From CBDUQP01 sp965369385 (GTDB lineage: Bacteria > Planctomycetota > Phycisphaerae > SM23-33): a DNA stretch of 15,143 nucleotides. The stretch's first letter is position 1. Each line of letters starts with the position of its first letter. The DNA lies in contig CBDUQP010000089.1 in NCBI GenBank assembly GCA_965369385.1, forward strand, positions 1 through 15,143, written 5' to 3'. Of the stretch, positions 7,780-14,911 are shown piece after piece. Under the pieces are notes generated by a model. That model was not told the origin of the DNA. It did no database searches and was given only the letters and a program-made list of their open reading frames with translations. The position numbers and the translations under genes were made by a program.

Positions 7780-9795
7780 GTGACGATAGGAAAACCTATC
7801 CGGAAAATCTGCGTACTCACGGCCGCGATGATTGCGGCCCTTGCAATGTCGCCTGCTATTGCCGACACGGCGACCGCCGCAAAAGCGGATGGCATTACGT
7901 CTGCGGCGAAGGTCGAATGGTTACAGGAGGCAAGCAAGTACAAGGCCGACGAGAAAGTCGTGATAGGTTCGCTCGATTTGCGGACTGATTACCTCTTCCA
8001 GTTGGAATTGGTCAACGAGTATGCCTCTATCCGTACGCTGAAGCTGTCGGGGTATTTCAGTGACGTCAAGGACAAGATGGCGTTTGATGCAGATCCCGAC
8101 GGATACACGAGTCGCGTCAAGGCCAAGCAGGAGAAGAACCCCGCGGCTTCTGATGGGCGTTATTGCCTGCTTAAAGAGGTTGTTTACGAAGGCAGGAAGA
8201 CGACGACAAGGCATCTTCCACTTGCGACTACCAAGATCCAGGTTAAGGTGGGGGACGCGGAGGAATTCACCCCGCTGGAGATTCTTCGCTGGGAAATGCT
8301 GAAGAAGACAGCCGTTGGCGATGGTAACAGCGAGAGCCAGAGTTTCCGCTGGGAAGGTGCCCGACGCGGCTTGGATGGTGAGGTAAGCCTTTATCTGCGA
8401 ATTACCAAGACTTACACAGTCACGAAGAAAGATGCGACTGTGGTGGTTTCGCTGAAGTTCGAAAACCTTTCGGACGAGAAGCTGACGATCCAGGTAGATC
8501 AGCGGGGGCCCACGGGCGTGCCTCGTGAAGACCCCAGAGCGGATATGCGGTCCTGTGTATATGGTGTTATGGATAGCGAGGAGAATGTTGAAGTCCTTCG
8601 CAAGGATCGCGGAGCACTCGAGGCGCTCAAGCTTAATACCGAACAATCGCTCGGCAAGTCTGACAGCAAGGAACCGACGTTATGGGTTGGACAGACCAAC
8701 AAGTTCTTCGGGTCTATGATGTATCTTCGTCCCGAGGTAACTGGTCGCCTGCAAGCCGCCAATTATGGAGCCCAGTTCTTCTACGCAAGTGGGCGGGAGT
8801 CCGAGAAATTAGTCACGCAGCTTACCGGGGTGTCCGTTCCGGCGTTGCAGTTGGCACCCAAGACTACGCGGTCTATGGTCTTGGAGCTTTACGCAGGTCC
8901 GAAGAAACAATCGACGTTCTCCGAGAAGAGCGATCCACAATTCAATCCGCTGTATGCTAAGCTGAACTACAAAGACACCATCACCTTCGGCGGATGCTTC
9001 TGTGCCATTCCCGGCTTGGCCAGTGGCATGATGTGGCTGCTGAGCTTTTTGTCTTCTATGGCGTTTGGTAACTACGGCATTGCCATTTTCATCCTTGTCA
9101 TTCTTGTCCGCGTGGTGCTGCACCCGCTGACCAAGAAGGGGCAGGTCTCGATGATGAAGATGCAGAAGATGGGCCCCGAGATGGAGCGCGTCAAGAAGAA
9201 GTATGCTGACGACAAGGACACGCTGAACAAGGAGATGGTAAAGCTTTACAAGGAACAGGGCGCAACGCCGATTCTGGGTTGCCTGCCGATGTTGCTGCAG
9301 TTGCCGATCTGGGTTGCACTCTATGGCGGCCTGAATGCACTGGTCGAGCTGCGTCATGCGGCGTTCCTGCCGGTGTGGATTACCGATCTCGCCGGACCGG
9401 ACGCCCTGTTCAGGTTGCCGATGGATATTCCACTTGTCGGTGATACCTTCAACCTGCTGCCGATTCTTCTGTGCGTGGCGATGTACTTCCAGACGAAATA
9501 CGGTCCGCAGTCGGCATCCGCATCGCCCGAGCAGCAGAAGTCTCAGGCAATGATGAAGTACATGATGCCGGTGATGATGCTCATGTTCTTCTACCACGCA
9601 CCTTCCGGCCTGAACCTGTACATCATGACATCCACCGCAGCCAGCGTCATTGAACAGCTTGTCATTCGCAAGCACATGAAGGCCAAGGAAGACGCCGAAG
9701 CCCTGCTGGCCACGGTGATAGATATTCCTGGCAAACGCTCGCGAGACACTCGGGAAAAGAAGCCCAAGGGCCCGAACTGGACAAAGCGCGGATAG
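7780..9795 (+). CDS. yidC: Membrane protein insertase YidC (Oxa1/YidC family)
   Basis: YidC inserts and folds inner-membrane proteins, alone or with SecYEG. The product is 671 aa, against about 540 in E. coli. Residues about 30-400 form a beta-rich periplasmic domain. The conserved insertase domain follows: FGNYGIAIFILVILVRVVLHPL with the groove arginine R444, then a cytoplasmic coiled-coil hairpin (KMQKMGPEMERVKKKYADDK), then GCLPMLLQLPIWVALYGGLN and the last helices (MMKYMMPVMMLMFF, GLNLYIMTSTAASV). The tail is basic (KRSRDTREKKPKGPNWTKRG), as expected for ribosome contact. The start is GTG with GAGGAG 6 nt upstream. The N-terminus looks more like a cleavable signal peptide (K5, R8, K9, hydrophobic core, then AIA before D29) than the usual uncleaved anchor. 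The usual yidC neighbours (rpmH, rnpA, jag/khpB) are absent from the window. Confidence 0.95.
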   Translation: MTIGKPIRKICVLTAAMIAALAMSPAIADTATAAKADGITSAAKVEWLQEASKYKADEKVVIGSLDLRTDYLFQLELVNEYASIRTLKLSGYFSDVKDKMAFDADPDGYTSRVKAKQEKNPAASDGRYCLLKEVVYEGRKTTTRHLPLATTKIQVKVGDAEEFTPLEILRWEMLKKTAVGDGNSESQSFRWEGARRGLDGEVSLYLRITKTYTVTKKDATVVVSLKFENLSDEKLTIQVDQRGPTGVPREDPRADMRSCVYGVMDSEENVEVLRKDRGALEALKLNTEQSLGKSDSKEPTLWVGQTNKFFGSMMYLRPEVTGRLQAANYGAQFFYASGRESEKLVTQLTGVSVPALQLAPKTTRSMVLELYAGPKKQSTFSEKSDPQFNPLYAKLNYKDTITFGGCFCAIPGLASGMMWLLSFLSSMAFGNYGIAIFILVILVRVVLHPLTKKGQVSMMKMQKMGPEMERVKKKYADDKDTLNKEMVKLYKEQGATPILGCLPMLLQLPIWVALYGGLNALVELRHAAFLPVWITDLAGPDALFRLPMDIPLVGDTFNLLPILLCVAMYFQTKYGPQSASASPEQQKSQAMMKYMMPVMMLMFFYHAPSGLNLYIMTSTAASVIEQLVIRKHMKAKEDAEALLATVIDIPGKRSRDTREKKPKGPNWTKRG

Positions 9796-9846
9796 CGGCC
9801 GGTATAAACAATCCCGGAAGAACCCGAACAAGCATAAGAAAGGTTC

Positions 9847-9927
9847 ATGTCGTATTACCGCAGAAGCGTTCAATGGGACTGCCATCTGTTTTTGGCCGTT
9901 CGGGCCGAAGGTCCGATGGGCAGTTAG
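9847..9927 (+). other. Short ORF after yidC that runs into the inverted-repeat element
   Basis: A 26-codon ORF (MSYYRRSVQWDC...) begins with ATG 3 nt after AGAAAGG. Its first eight codons lie before the left end of the repeat element at 9871, and it then reads into the repeat and stops. It could be the stump of a gene once placed after yidC, or chance. I do not recognise the peptide. Confidence 0.15.
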
Positions 9928-9932
9928 CCGGG
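9898..9932 (+). repeat. Left arm of the 35-nt inverted repeat
   Basis: This arm starts GTTCGGGCCGAAGG and ends AGCCGGG. Its partner is 10174-10208 on the opposite strand; the two differ at two positions. The arm can itself fold into a small hairpin, GGGCC-GAA-GGTCC, with one G-T wobble. Confidence 0.75.
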
Positions 9933-9979
9933 GGTAAGCTGCGATCCCGATGTACATCGGGATGCGGTGCAGCCCCCGG
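9928..9979 (+). repeat. Three-tier hairpin in the post-yidC element
   Basis: The outer stem CCGGGG (9928-9933) pairs with CCCCGG (9974-9979). The middle stem GCTGC (9938-9942) pairs with GCAGC (9969-9973). The top is the perfect palindrome ATCCCGATGTACATCGGGAT (9944-9963; 8-bp stem with a GTAC loop). In all about 19 bp can form. No T-run follows, so this is not a classical terminator. Confidence 0.65.
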
Positions 9980-9996
9980 ATACGGCTCTCTATACT

Positions 9997-10017
9997 CCCC
10001 GGCCCGAAGGGCCGGGG
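9997..10017 (+). repeat. GC-rich hairpin with GAA loop
   Basis: CCCCGGCCC (9997-10005) and GGGCCGGGG (10009-10017) form a perfect 9-bp stem around a GAA loop. It has the same CC-GAA-GG core as the repeat arms. Confidence 0.65.
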
Positions 10018-10107
10018 GGAGAAGCTTGGCTGCGAATTGACACGAACAATTGGTACTGGAGCTACCCAGTTATTGGGCATTCAACCCGCGGCGAAGTTTC
10101 TCTGGTC

Positions 10108-10120
10108 ACCCCTTCGGGGT
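10108..10120 (+). repeat. Small hairpin with TTC loop
   Basis: ACCCC (10108-10112) and GGGGT (10116-10120) pair around TTC. This is the complement-strand form of the CC-GAA-GG core that recurs through the element. Confidence 0.5.
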
Positions 10121-10173
10121 TCTGAAATTGTGGGACTGGGATCCGGGGGTTCCCTCCCGTTGGTCGGTCACCG

Positions 10174-10208
10174 CCCGGCTTACCGCCCATCGGACCTTCG
10201 GCCCGAAC
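10174..10208 (-). repeat. Right arm of the 35-nt inverted repeat
   Basis: This is the reverse-complement partner of 9898-9932, with 33 of 35 positions matching. It contains CCTTCGG at 10195-10201, the counterpart of CCGAAGG at 9905-9911. Confidence 0.75.
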
Positions 10209-10280
10209 AACCAAAACAGCAAAAAACGACCCCCAAACAGCCCAAGCGGAGGGCAGTGCCATTGGGGACATGAAGCATAA

Positions 10281-10314
10281 AGAAACCCCGCAGGCCTGAG
10301 CTTGCGGGGTTTCT
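10281..10314. terminator. Bidirectional intrinsic terminator between yidC and the 717-aa protein gene
   Basis: A perfect 12-bp stem, AGAAACCCCGCA (10281-10292) with TGCGGGGTTTCT (10303-10314), encloses a 10-nt loop. The stem's 3' side ends in TTTCT on both strands, followed by GTTAATT on + and TTATGC on -. It lies between two convergent genes, 31 nt past the stop of the - strand gene, and can serve both. Confidence 0.85.
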
Positions 10315-10345
10315 GTTAATTACGAAGATGCAGAATCTCTAGAAG

Positions 10346-12499
10346 TTATTTCTTCTCCGGTGCATCCGGCTTGCCTATTGCCTTCTTCGTCTCCTTGAGG
10401 CGACGGCGGAATTCCTGCATCGATACCTTGCTCACCGACCCGTCATATTTGCAAATGAGCGTATACCTGTTGTTGTGGTTCTCGGGACGTTCATACACGC
10501 ACATGAGACCGTATCTTGCGGCACTCCTCGTGAGTCCTGCGAGATATATGTAGTCAGGTTTGCTCTTGTCGCCTTTGTTCTTTGAGCTCGGACTGATCAG
10601 GTGTTTTCGCTGGATGAATCCTTCGCGGATGAGATCTTCAAAACTATCGGGCATTTTGTCGTGGCTCACCTCATACATCTTGATGCCCGTTCCAATTGAA
10701 CGCAGATTATGTCTGGAGGACGCTTCCCACCGTGAGGTGGTTACCGTCGGTATCACCGCCGGTATCACCAGGGCTGCTCCGACAGGTACGAGAGGTCCGC
10801 CAACAACCGGTCCGACAGTACCACAGGATTCGAACGTGATGCCGGTGCTATCGGAAGAGATGGCAGCCATGTCGGGCAGAATGTATTTGAGCAACACGTG
10901 CAGAGGCGGCATTGTTGCCGGTGTGACAAGTTTCATTACCTCAGATCTCATCTCCCGGGGAATTTCGCGACCAAAGTTTGCGAAGACCATGTTCCACGCT
11001 GCCGGAAGCACGCCATAGAACCGGCGCGTTAGTTCGGGCGTGTCCACATATGCCAGGGCGCTGGCATTGGCGGCCAGTTTGGCTCGTGACGCCTGGTACG
11101 CCTTGTTGTCGGTCAGGCGTGGCGTGGACTGGTTCTGAACCGCAGTCACAATTATTTGCGGCCAGATCGCCACGTAGAGCCGATTGCCATGCACCGCCCA
11201 TGCAGGACTCGCCCAGGCCATACGTCCTCTGAGGATGTGAACGTAGTGCACTGTGAGATCGCCGGATTTCATCTGAAGCTGAGCAGCATGCCGCCCACCG
11301 CCCAGAGCCTTAGTGACAACCGTATCGATAGCTTTCTCAAGCGCTTTTGGGTTCTTCGCTTCTACGCTGAGAACCGTACCGGTGAGGAACCCGCCGTAGG
11401 AATCCGCGCTGGCGATTACCCATGTATCGCCAAGATTAGCAAGAATGTCTTTCCGGAGGTCTACGCCGAAGCGTTCAGACGCCTTGGCAAGCCCCTTTCT
11501 TGCACCCTTGACTTTGTTCTCGGGCAGCCTGGCCAGAAATTCATCAAGCAGTTTCTCGGCCTGCATGTTGATAGCGGCTGCGAAAACCGCATCGGCGGGC
11601 ACGTGGGACAGATCGCTATCGGCAAGTGGTTTGCCTGCAAACGGCATAAGAATGCCCCTGTGCGGCGCTGGTGTGAAGACCTTGAGTTTGGCGTGGAGGC
11701 CGGGTCCTGCGGTGCTGTAGTTGCCAGCTATCGCGGTTACGTTGGTAACGCCCAGGGCTTCGAGGATTGGAGTGATATCCTTGTCGGTGGTTGGCGGCAG
11801 GATTTTGGCTGCTTTTACAGCGGCGGTGATTCCCACAACATTGACATACAACGAGAGTATCTCGTCTTTGCTCTCAACTGCTTTCATGCAACTGACAAAA
11901 TTCTTGTTGGCGGCGAGGCTCTTTTCGGCCTGCATGCCAATCAGCATTTCGGGCATGCCTTCTCCCACACACAGGAAGAACATGCTGTCTTTCTGCCAAA
12001 ACCATACCGGGCCAACTGGTGTTTGCATGCTCCGCACTTTTGTGTCACTGATAGACTCCTCCTGTAACTGATCTCCGAAGTTCTGAAGAAGGTTTTCAAG
12101 ACGCGCAGCGAACGCATCGGTGTCTTTGCCAAGATCCATCAGAATCACAGCCTTCGGCCGGGGTCCGTTGGTATCCTGGTTCCAATCGATCAGTGATATC
12201 GCTGCTGGATGGCGAAGGATCATTTCGCATGCGGCCGTCGCATCTGTAATCATCGCCTGGGCTTTGGGATCCGGAGCCTGCTTTATTGCCATATCTTTCA
12301 TCAGGGCCTGCAGCTCGGTCATAATCTTGGAATTCCCCAGTTGCCCGAGGGCCGTTGCCCTGAGCGCGGGCGTGTCGCCGGCCCATTGCAGATAGGCAAG
12401 GCACTTGCCGGGGAGCCGCGTGGTCAGTGGGGCCGCGGCGAAACACGAAGTTGCAAACAGCAGCAGGCAGGTACAGACGAGGGTAGTTTTGGTTTTCAC
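10346..12499 (-). CDS. Exported protein with C-terminal pseudopilin-like (DUF1559-style) domain
   Basis: The product is 717 aa. It begins with a signal peptide (KTKTTLVCTCLLLFATSCFAAA); the ATSC before the cysteine is a poor lipobox, so cleavage near A22/A23 is more likely. Residues about 24-560 resemble the DUF3352-like exported proteins of planctomycetes (LPGKCLAYLQWAGD, repeated alpha/beta units); I cannot assign a function. A hydrophobic stretch (about 565-587, VPVGAALVIPAVIPTV) is followed by a pseudopilin-like module: SSRHNLRSIGTGIKMYEVSH, then KMPDSFEDLIREGFI, then 'P..' and 'YIYLAG'. Such modules normally sit behind an N-terminal prepilin signal; here it is internal. The start is GTG at 12499 with AAAGGGA 8 nt upstream. 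Longer ATG starts would run 57 codons into the divergent promoter region. The tail is Lys-rich (KETKKAIGKPDAPEKK). Confidence 0.7.
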   Translation of the reverse strand: MKTKTTLVCTCLLLFATSCFAAAPLTTRLPGKCLAYLQWAGDTPALRATALGQLGNSKIMTELQALMKDMAIKQAPDPKAQAMITDATAACEMILRHPAAISLIDWNQDTNGPRPKAVILMDLGKDTDAFAARLENLLQNFGDQLQEESISDTKVRSMQTPVGPVWFWQKDSMFFLCVGEGMPEMLIGMQAEKSLAANKNFVSCMKAVESKDEILSLYVNVVGITAAVKAAKILPPTTDKDITPILEALGVTNVTAIAGNYSTAGPGLHAKLKVFTPAPHRGILMPFAGKPLADSDLSHVPADAVFAAAINMQAEKLLDEFLARLPENKVKGARKGLAKASERFGVDLRKDILANLGDTWVIASADSYGGFLTGTVLSVEAKNPKALEKAIDTVVTKALGGGRHAAQLQMKSGDLTVHYVHILRGRMAWASPAWAVHGNRLYVAIWPQIIVTAVQNQSTPRLTDNKAYQASRAKLAANASALAYVDTPELTRRFYGVLPAAWNMVFANFGREIPREMRSEVMKLVTPATMPPLHVLLKYILPDMAAISSDSTGITFESCGTVGPVVGGPLVPVGAALVIPAVIPTVTTSRWEASSRHNLRSIGTGIKMYEVSHDKMPDSFEDLIREGFIQRKHLISPSSKNKGDKSKPDYIYLAGLTRSAARYGLMCVYERPENHNNRYTLICKYDGSVSKVSMQEFRRRLKETKKAIGKPDAPEKK

Positions 12500-12523
12500 A
12501 GTAGAATCCCTTTCTATGTTTGT

Positions 12524-12541
12524 CGCGGGATGAAGCCCGCG
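12524..12541 (-). repeat. Hairpin in the 5' leader of the 717-aa protein gene
   Basis: CGCGGG (12524-12529) and CCCGCG (12536-12541) form a perfect 6-bp stem with a 6-nt loop, 24 nt ahead of the GTG start at 12499 on the - strand. A T-run (TTTTTTGA) lies on its upstream side on that strand. It could be a leader structure or a small REP-like repeat. Confidence 0.4.
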
Positions 12542-12625
12542 GGTCAAAAAACGAATTGCATCATTACCCAAATCATGTGTGCGCAGCCGATTGTGCGGAG
12601 ACCGCGTGTCAAAATCGACATGTGC

Positions 12626-12654
12626 TTGGGTCGGCCGGGCAGTATAAGTATAAT
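12626..12654 (+). promoter_or_regulatory. Promoter of the HExxH lipoprotein gene (probably leaderless)
   Basis: A perfect TATAAT (12649-12654) follows TTGGGT (12626-12631; only the first three bases match the -35 consensus) with an ideal 17-nt spacer. The ATG at 12661 is 6 nt after the -10, so the transcript would start at the start codon. There is no Shine-Dalgarno. Confidence 0.55.
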
Positions 12655-12660
12655 GATGAT

Positions 12661-13650
12661 ATGAAGACATGGAAACACCTTATCGCATTGTTCCTGGCCA
12701 TTTTCGCAGTTGCCATTACCGGTTGTCAGCCTGACAAGCCAGCCGGGGAGTTTCATGGGCTGGATGTTCAGGTGAAACGCAGCGAGTGGGGGCCTGCCAA
12801 TAACGGTGGCGTTCTGCTGGCTACCAAGAACTACGATATCCACACGACAATCCAACGCAGAAAGCTTCTCAGGCAGCTTCCGGGATATATGGAGGCCGCC
12901 AATAAGAACTATACGAAGCTCACCGGCCTTAGCGAGTTGTCGGGCAGGGAGCCAAGAACGATGTATATCATGGCTTCGCGAGATCAGTGGGCTGCACTTA
13001 CTCGCGACAAGATGGGGCGTCAGGCAGACCTGTTCATGAACATCGGCGCGGGCGGATATTGTTACGAGGGCGTTTGCGTTTTGTGGGATATCGGGATGAC
13101 GCCCACGCTTTCGGTGGCGTCCCATGAGGGCTTGCACCAGTTCTTTGCGCATCGTCTGCGCGGGCGACTTCCGCTCTGGCTGGAAGAGGGTATGTGTGTG
13201 CTGGCTGAGGGCCACAGGGTGGAAGACAACGCAGTGGCGTTCACGCCGCGGTACAATCCAGCGCGTCACAGCAATCTTCGCACTGCTATCATCAATGGGC
13301 ACTGGGTTCCCATATGGAAACTCCTGCCGATGGACGGTGGCGATGCGGTTAAAGGTACGCAGGATCAGGCGGTGGGATACTACGGGCAGGTGTGGGCACT
13401 GGCGATGTTCCTGCAGAGTCGCGAGGATTATCGCCAAGGCGTTCACAGGCTCACCGCCGACGCCGAGACCGGGCGTTTGCACATTGCGGCCGGTTTGTCC
13501 AAAGCTCAAATGAATGTGATGGAACGCCGGGGCAGGCTCTATAATCGCCGGATGTCGCGTCCGTTTTTCGAGTATTACATCACCAAGGATATTAAGACAT
13601 TTGAACGCGAGTACCGCGAGTTTGCTCGGGAGCTGGCCGACTTGAAGTAG
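12661..13650 (+). CDS. Lipoprotein with HExxH zincin domain (DUF1570/peptidase-MA-like)
   Basis: The product is 329 aa with a lipoprotein signal (MKTWKHLIALFLAIFAVAITGC; lipobox ITGC, lipidated C22), so it should be membrane-anchored and face the periplasm. The metalloprotease-like centre is HEGLH (H155, E156, H159), followed by PLWLEEGM (172-178), where E175 or E176 would be the third zinc ligand of a gluzincin. The pattern 'HE..HQFF...LPLWL.EG' is typical of DUF1570-type proteins, common in planctomycetes. The catalytic residues look complete; the substrate is unknown. ATG 12661 is chosen because the signal begins there; a reading frame extends 47 codons upstream but is not protein-like. 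It is divergent from the 717-aa exported protein gene, 161 nt away, which may reflect shared regulation. Confidence 0.82.
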   Translation: MKTWKHLIALFLAIFAVAITGCQPDKPAGEFHGLDVQVKRSEWGPANNGGVLLATKNYDIHTTIQRRKLLRQLPGYMEAANKNYTKLTGLSELSGREPRTMYIMASRDQWAALTRDKMGRQADLFMNIGAGGYCYEGVCVLWDIGMTPTLSVASHEGLHQFFAHRLRGRLPLWLEEGMCVLAEGHRVEDNAVAFTPRYNPARHSNLRTAIINGHWVPIWKLLPMDGGDAVKGTQDQAVGYYGQVWALAMFLQSREDYRQGVHRLTADAETGRLHIAAGLSKAQMNVMERRGRLYNRRMSRPFFEYYITKDIKTFEREYREFARELADLK

Positions 13651-13761
13651 CTTGTCGGATTGGTTGTGCTGGGGTTCGGGAAGCTCGTATTCACCGGGTA
13701 GCGATCTGGTTTTTTTCGGCGATATTCGGCGAGTTTTTGCGAAAAGTGCTGCGCAGCCAGG

Positions 13762-13777
13762 CCGGGAATCTCCCCGG
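13762..13777 (-). terminator. Weak hairpin after ispH
   Basis: On the - strand CCGGGGA and TCCCGG pair with one bulged base, 6 nt past the ispH stop. A second small palindrome GCTGCGCAGC (13748-13757) then precedes ACTTTT. It may end the ispH transcript. The 133-nt gap between the two convergent genes otherwise holds only short direct repeats (TTCGGCGA twice). Confidence 0.3.
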
Positions 13778-13783
13778 GCGGGT

Positions 13784-14911
13784 CTACTTCAGCATCTCGG
13801 CGAGTTTTTCCACCACTTCGCCAACAACTATCTCCGGGCTCGAAGCTCCAGAGAGAACCGTTATATGCAGGGGTCGCTTTGCAGGCAGCCACTGGCGGGC
13901 GGCCATTGGCTGATCCGTATCGGTATCGATCGTCTTTATCTCGTCTGACGATACGATGGCGTCGACGCTTTCGATAAAAATGGCCGGTCCGTATGCGCGG
14001 GCTATCTCGTAAAGGTGGCGAGTGTTCGATGAACCGAATCCGCCTATGACAACCGTCAGATCGCAGCCGGATTTGCATAGCTCGAGCGCCGCTGATTGGC
14101 GATCCTGTGTCGCCCGGCAGACCGTTGGTTCAAGCATGAGTCTCTTGGGGATATCTTTTTCCGCTATTTGGGCAGTCAGCCGCTGAAGCAGCACCTCGCG
14201 CAGGAGCATGGTGTCATCGTAGAGCATAGTGGTCTGGCTGACCTGGGCGAGCTTGGCGAAAGGTTCTATGGAGGCTGCGTTGGTCGTGTCCGGCGGGAAG
14301 ATCCTGCTGAAGCTGTCGGCGGGCTCTTTTCCGTTCAGGATATCGACAAACGTTTCAACTTGCGCGAGCGACGACACAACAACATACTTTCCCCCGGCGT
14401 CTTCGAGTATCGACTTGGTCACTACGGTTTCGTCGTGCATCGCTTTTCCGTAGATGAGCACGCCGAACCCATCATTGGCTGCACGTCTTGCCCAAAGCCA
14501 CAAACGTCTCACGTCGCCGCAGGAGGTGTCTATGATCTTGCATCCGATTCGGCTGATGCGATTTTGGATGTCAACGGTAACACCAAAGGCCGGGAGGATC
14601 GCACAATCCGAAGGCGATATGAAATCCTCGACCTTATGGATCTCGTCTTTCGTAAGGATTCTTACTCCCTGGCGGGCGAAATGATCGTTTACCCAGGGGT
14701 TGTGAATAATCTCACCGAGAAGATACAATTGGACCCCGAGATCGCCATAAACCGTACATGCATCTTCCAGCATCGTCAGGGCGCGCGTGACACCGCGGCA
14801 GAACCCGAATTCGCGCGGGAGTCTTATCGAGCCCTGCGCAAGAGTCATTATTCCGCCGCTGGCCCGGATTGTGTCTATGGTCTCACTGTGAAATCCGCTG
14901 AAATGTTTCAT
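13784..14911 (-). CDS. ispH: 4-hydroxy-3-methylbut-2-enyl diphosphate reductase, plant/cyanobacterial-type
   Basis: IspH (LytB) is the last enzyme of the MEP isoprenoid pathway. It reduces HMBPP to IPP and DMAPP with a [4Fe-4S] cluster in the cytoplasm. The three cluster cysteines are C38 (FGFCRGV), C131 (DTSCGDV) and C265 (TVCRATQDRQ). Other family features are EIIHNP (H70), KAMHDE (H159, E161), QTTML (226-230), GGFGSSNTRHL and SGASSPE. At the position of the usual AHGV motif it has PAFGV, with F109 replacing a substrate-contacting histidine. Together with IRLPREFGFC, GKAMHDE and the insertion before QTT, this matches the longer plant/cyanobacterial subfamily as I know it. Length is 375 aa. 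An internal ATG (residue 22) is a possible alternative start. AGGA lies 10 nt before the chosen ATG. The protein is single-domain, with no partner gene adjacent. Confidence 0.88.
   Translation of the reverse strand: MKHFSGFHSETIDTIRASGGIMTLAQGSIRLPREFGFCRGVTRALTMLEDACTVYGDLGVQLYLLGEIIHNPWVNDHFARQGVRILTKDEIHKVEDFISPSDCAILPAFGVTVDIQNRISRIGCKIIDTSCGDVRRLWLWARRAANDGFGVLIYGKAMHDETVVTKSILEDAGGKYVVVSSLAQVETFVDILNGKEPADSFSRIFPPDTTNAASIEPFAKLAQVSQTTMLYDDTMLLREVLLQRLTAQIAEKDIPKRLMLEPTVCRATQDRQSAALELCKSGCDLTVVIGGFGSSNTRHLYEIARAYGPAIFIESVDAIVSSDEIKTIDTDTDQPMAARQWLPAKRPLHITVLSGASSPEIVVGEVVEKLAEMLK

Larger units (their letters stand above)
9871..10264. repeat. Hairpin-rich element bounded by inverted repeats (possible non-autonomous mobile element)
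   Basis: The outer ends CAATGGGACTGCC (9871-9883) and GGCAGTGCCATTG (10252-10264) are inverted copies matching at 12 of 13 positions. Inside them, 35-nt arms at 9898-9932 and 10174-10208 match as an inverted repeat at 33 of 35 positions. The right side carries about 30 extra nt between its two matching blocks. Several strong hairpins lie between the arms. No ORF of protein-like quality and no transposase are present, and no clear target-site duplication is visible in the flanks. The arrangement suits a MITE-like element, a composite REP/BIME repeat or a structured RNA. This element and the terminator fill the 550-nt gap between yidC and the next gene. Confidence 0.6.

Noticed and set aside
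8809..10080. Long - strand reading frame opposite yidC (423 codons)
   Set aside because: It lies antisense to a clear YidC, is rich in His/Arg/Gln with no domain, and crosses the repeat element. It is a shadow of biased codon use.
9941..10280. Short ORFs within the post-yidC element
   Set aside because: They are Pro/Arg-rich peptides generated by the inverted repeats. Both arms encode the same RLTAHRTFGP-like string outward, which is a repeat artefact.
9796..10345. A tRNA, riboswitch or CRISPR array in the gap
   Set aside because: No cloverleaf, no known aptamer core and no regularly spaced direct repeats were seen.
12607..12612. TTGACA on the - strand as -35 for the 717-aa protein gene
   Set aside because: No acceptable -10 lies 15-19 nt downstream.
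12544..13509. Long - strand reading frame opposite the HExxH lipoprotein (321 codons)
   Set aside because: The + strand frame has a lipobox and a zincin motif, while this one has no recognisable feature.
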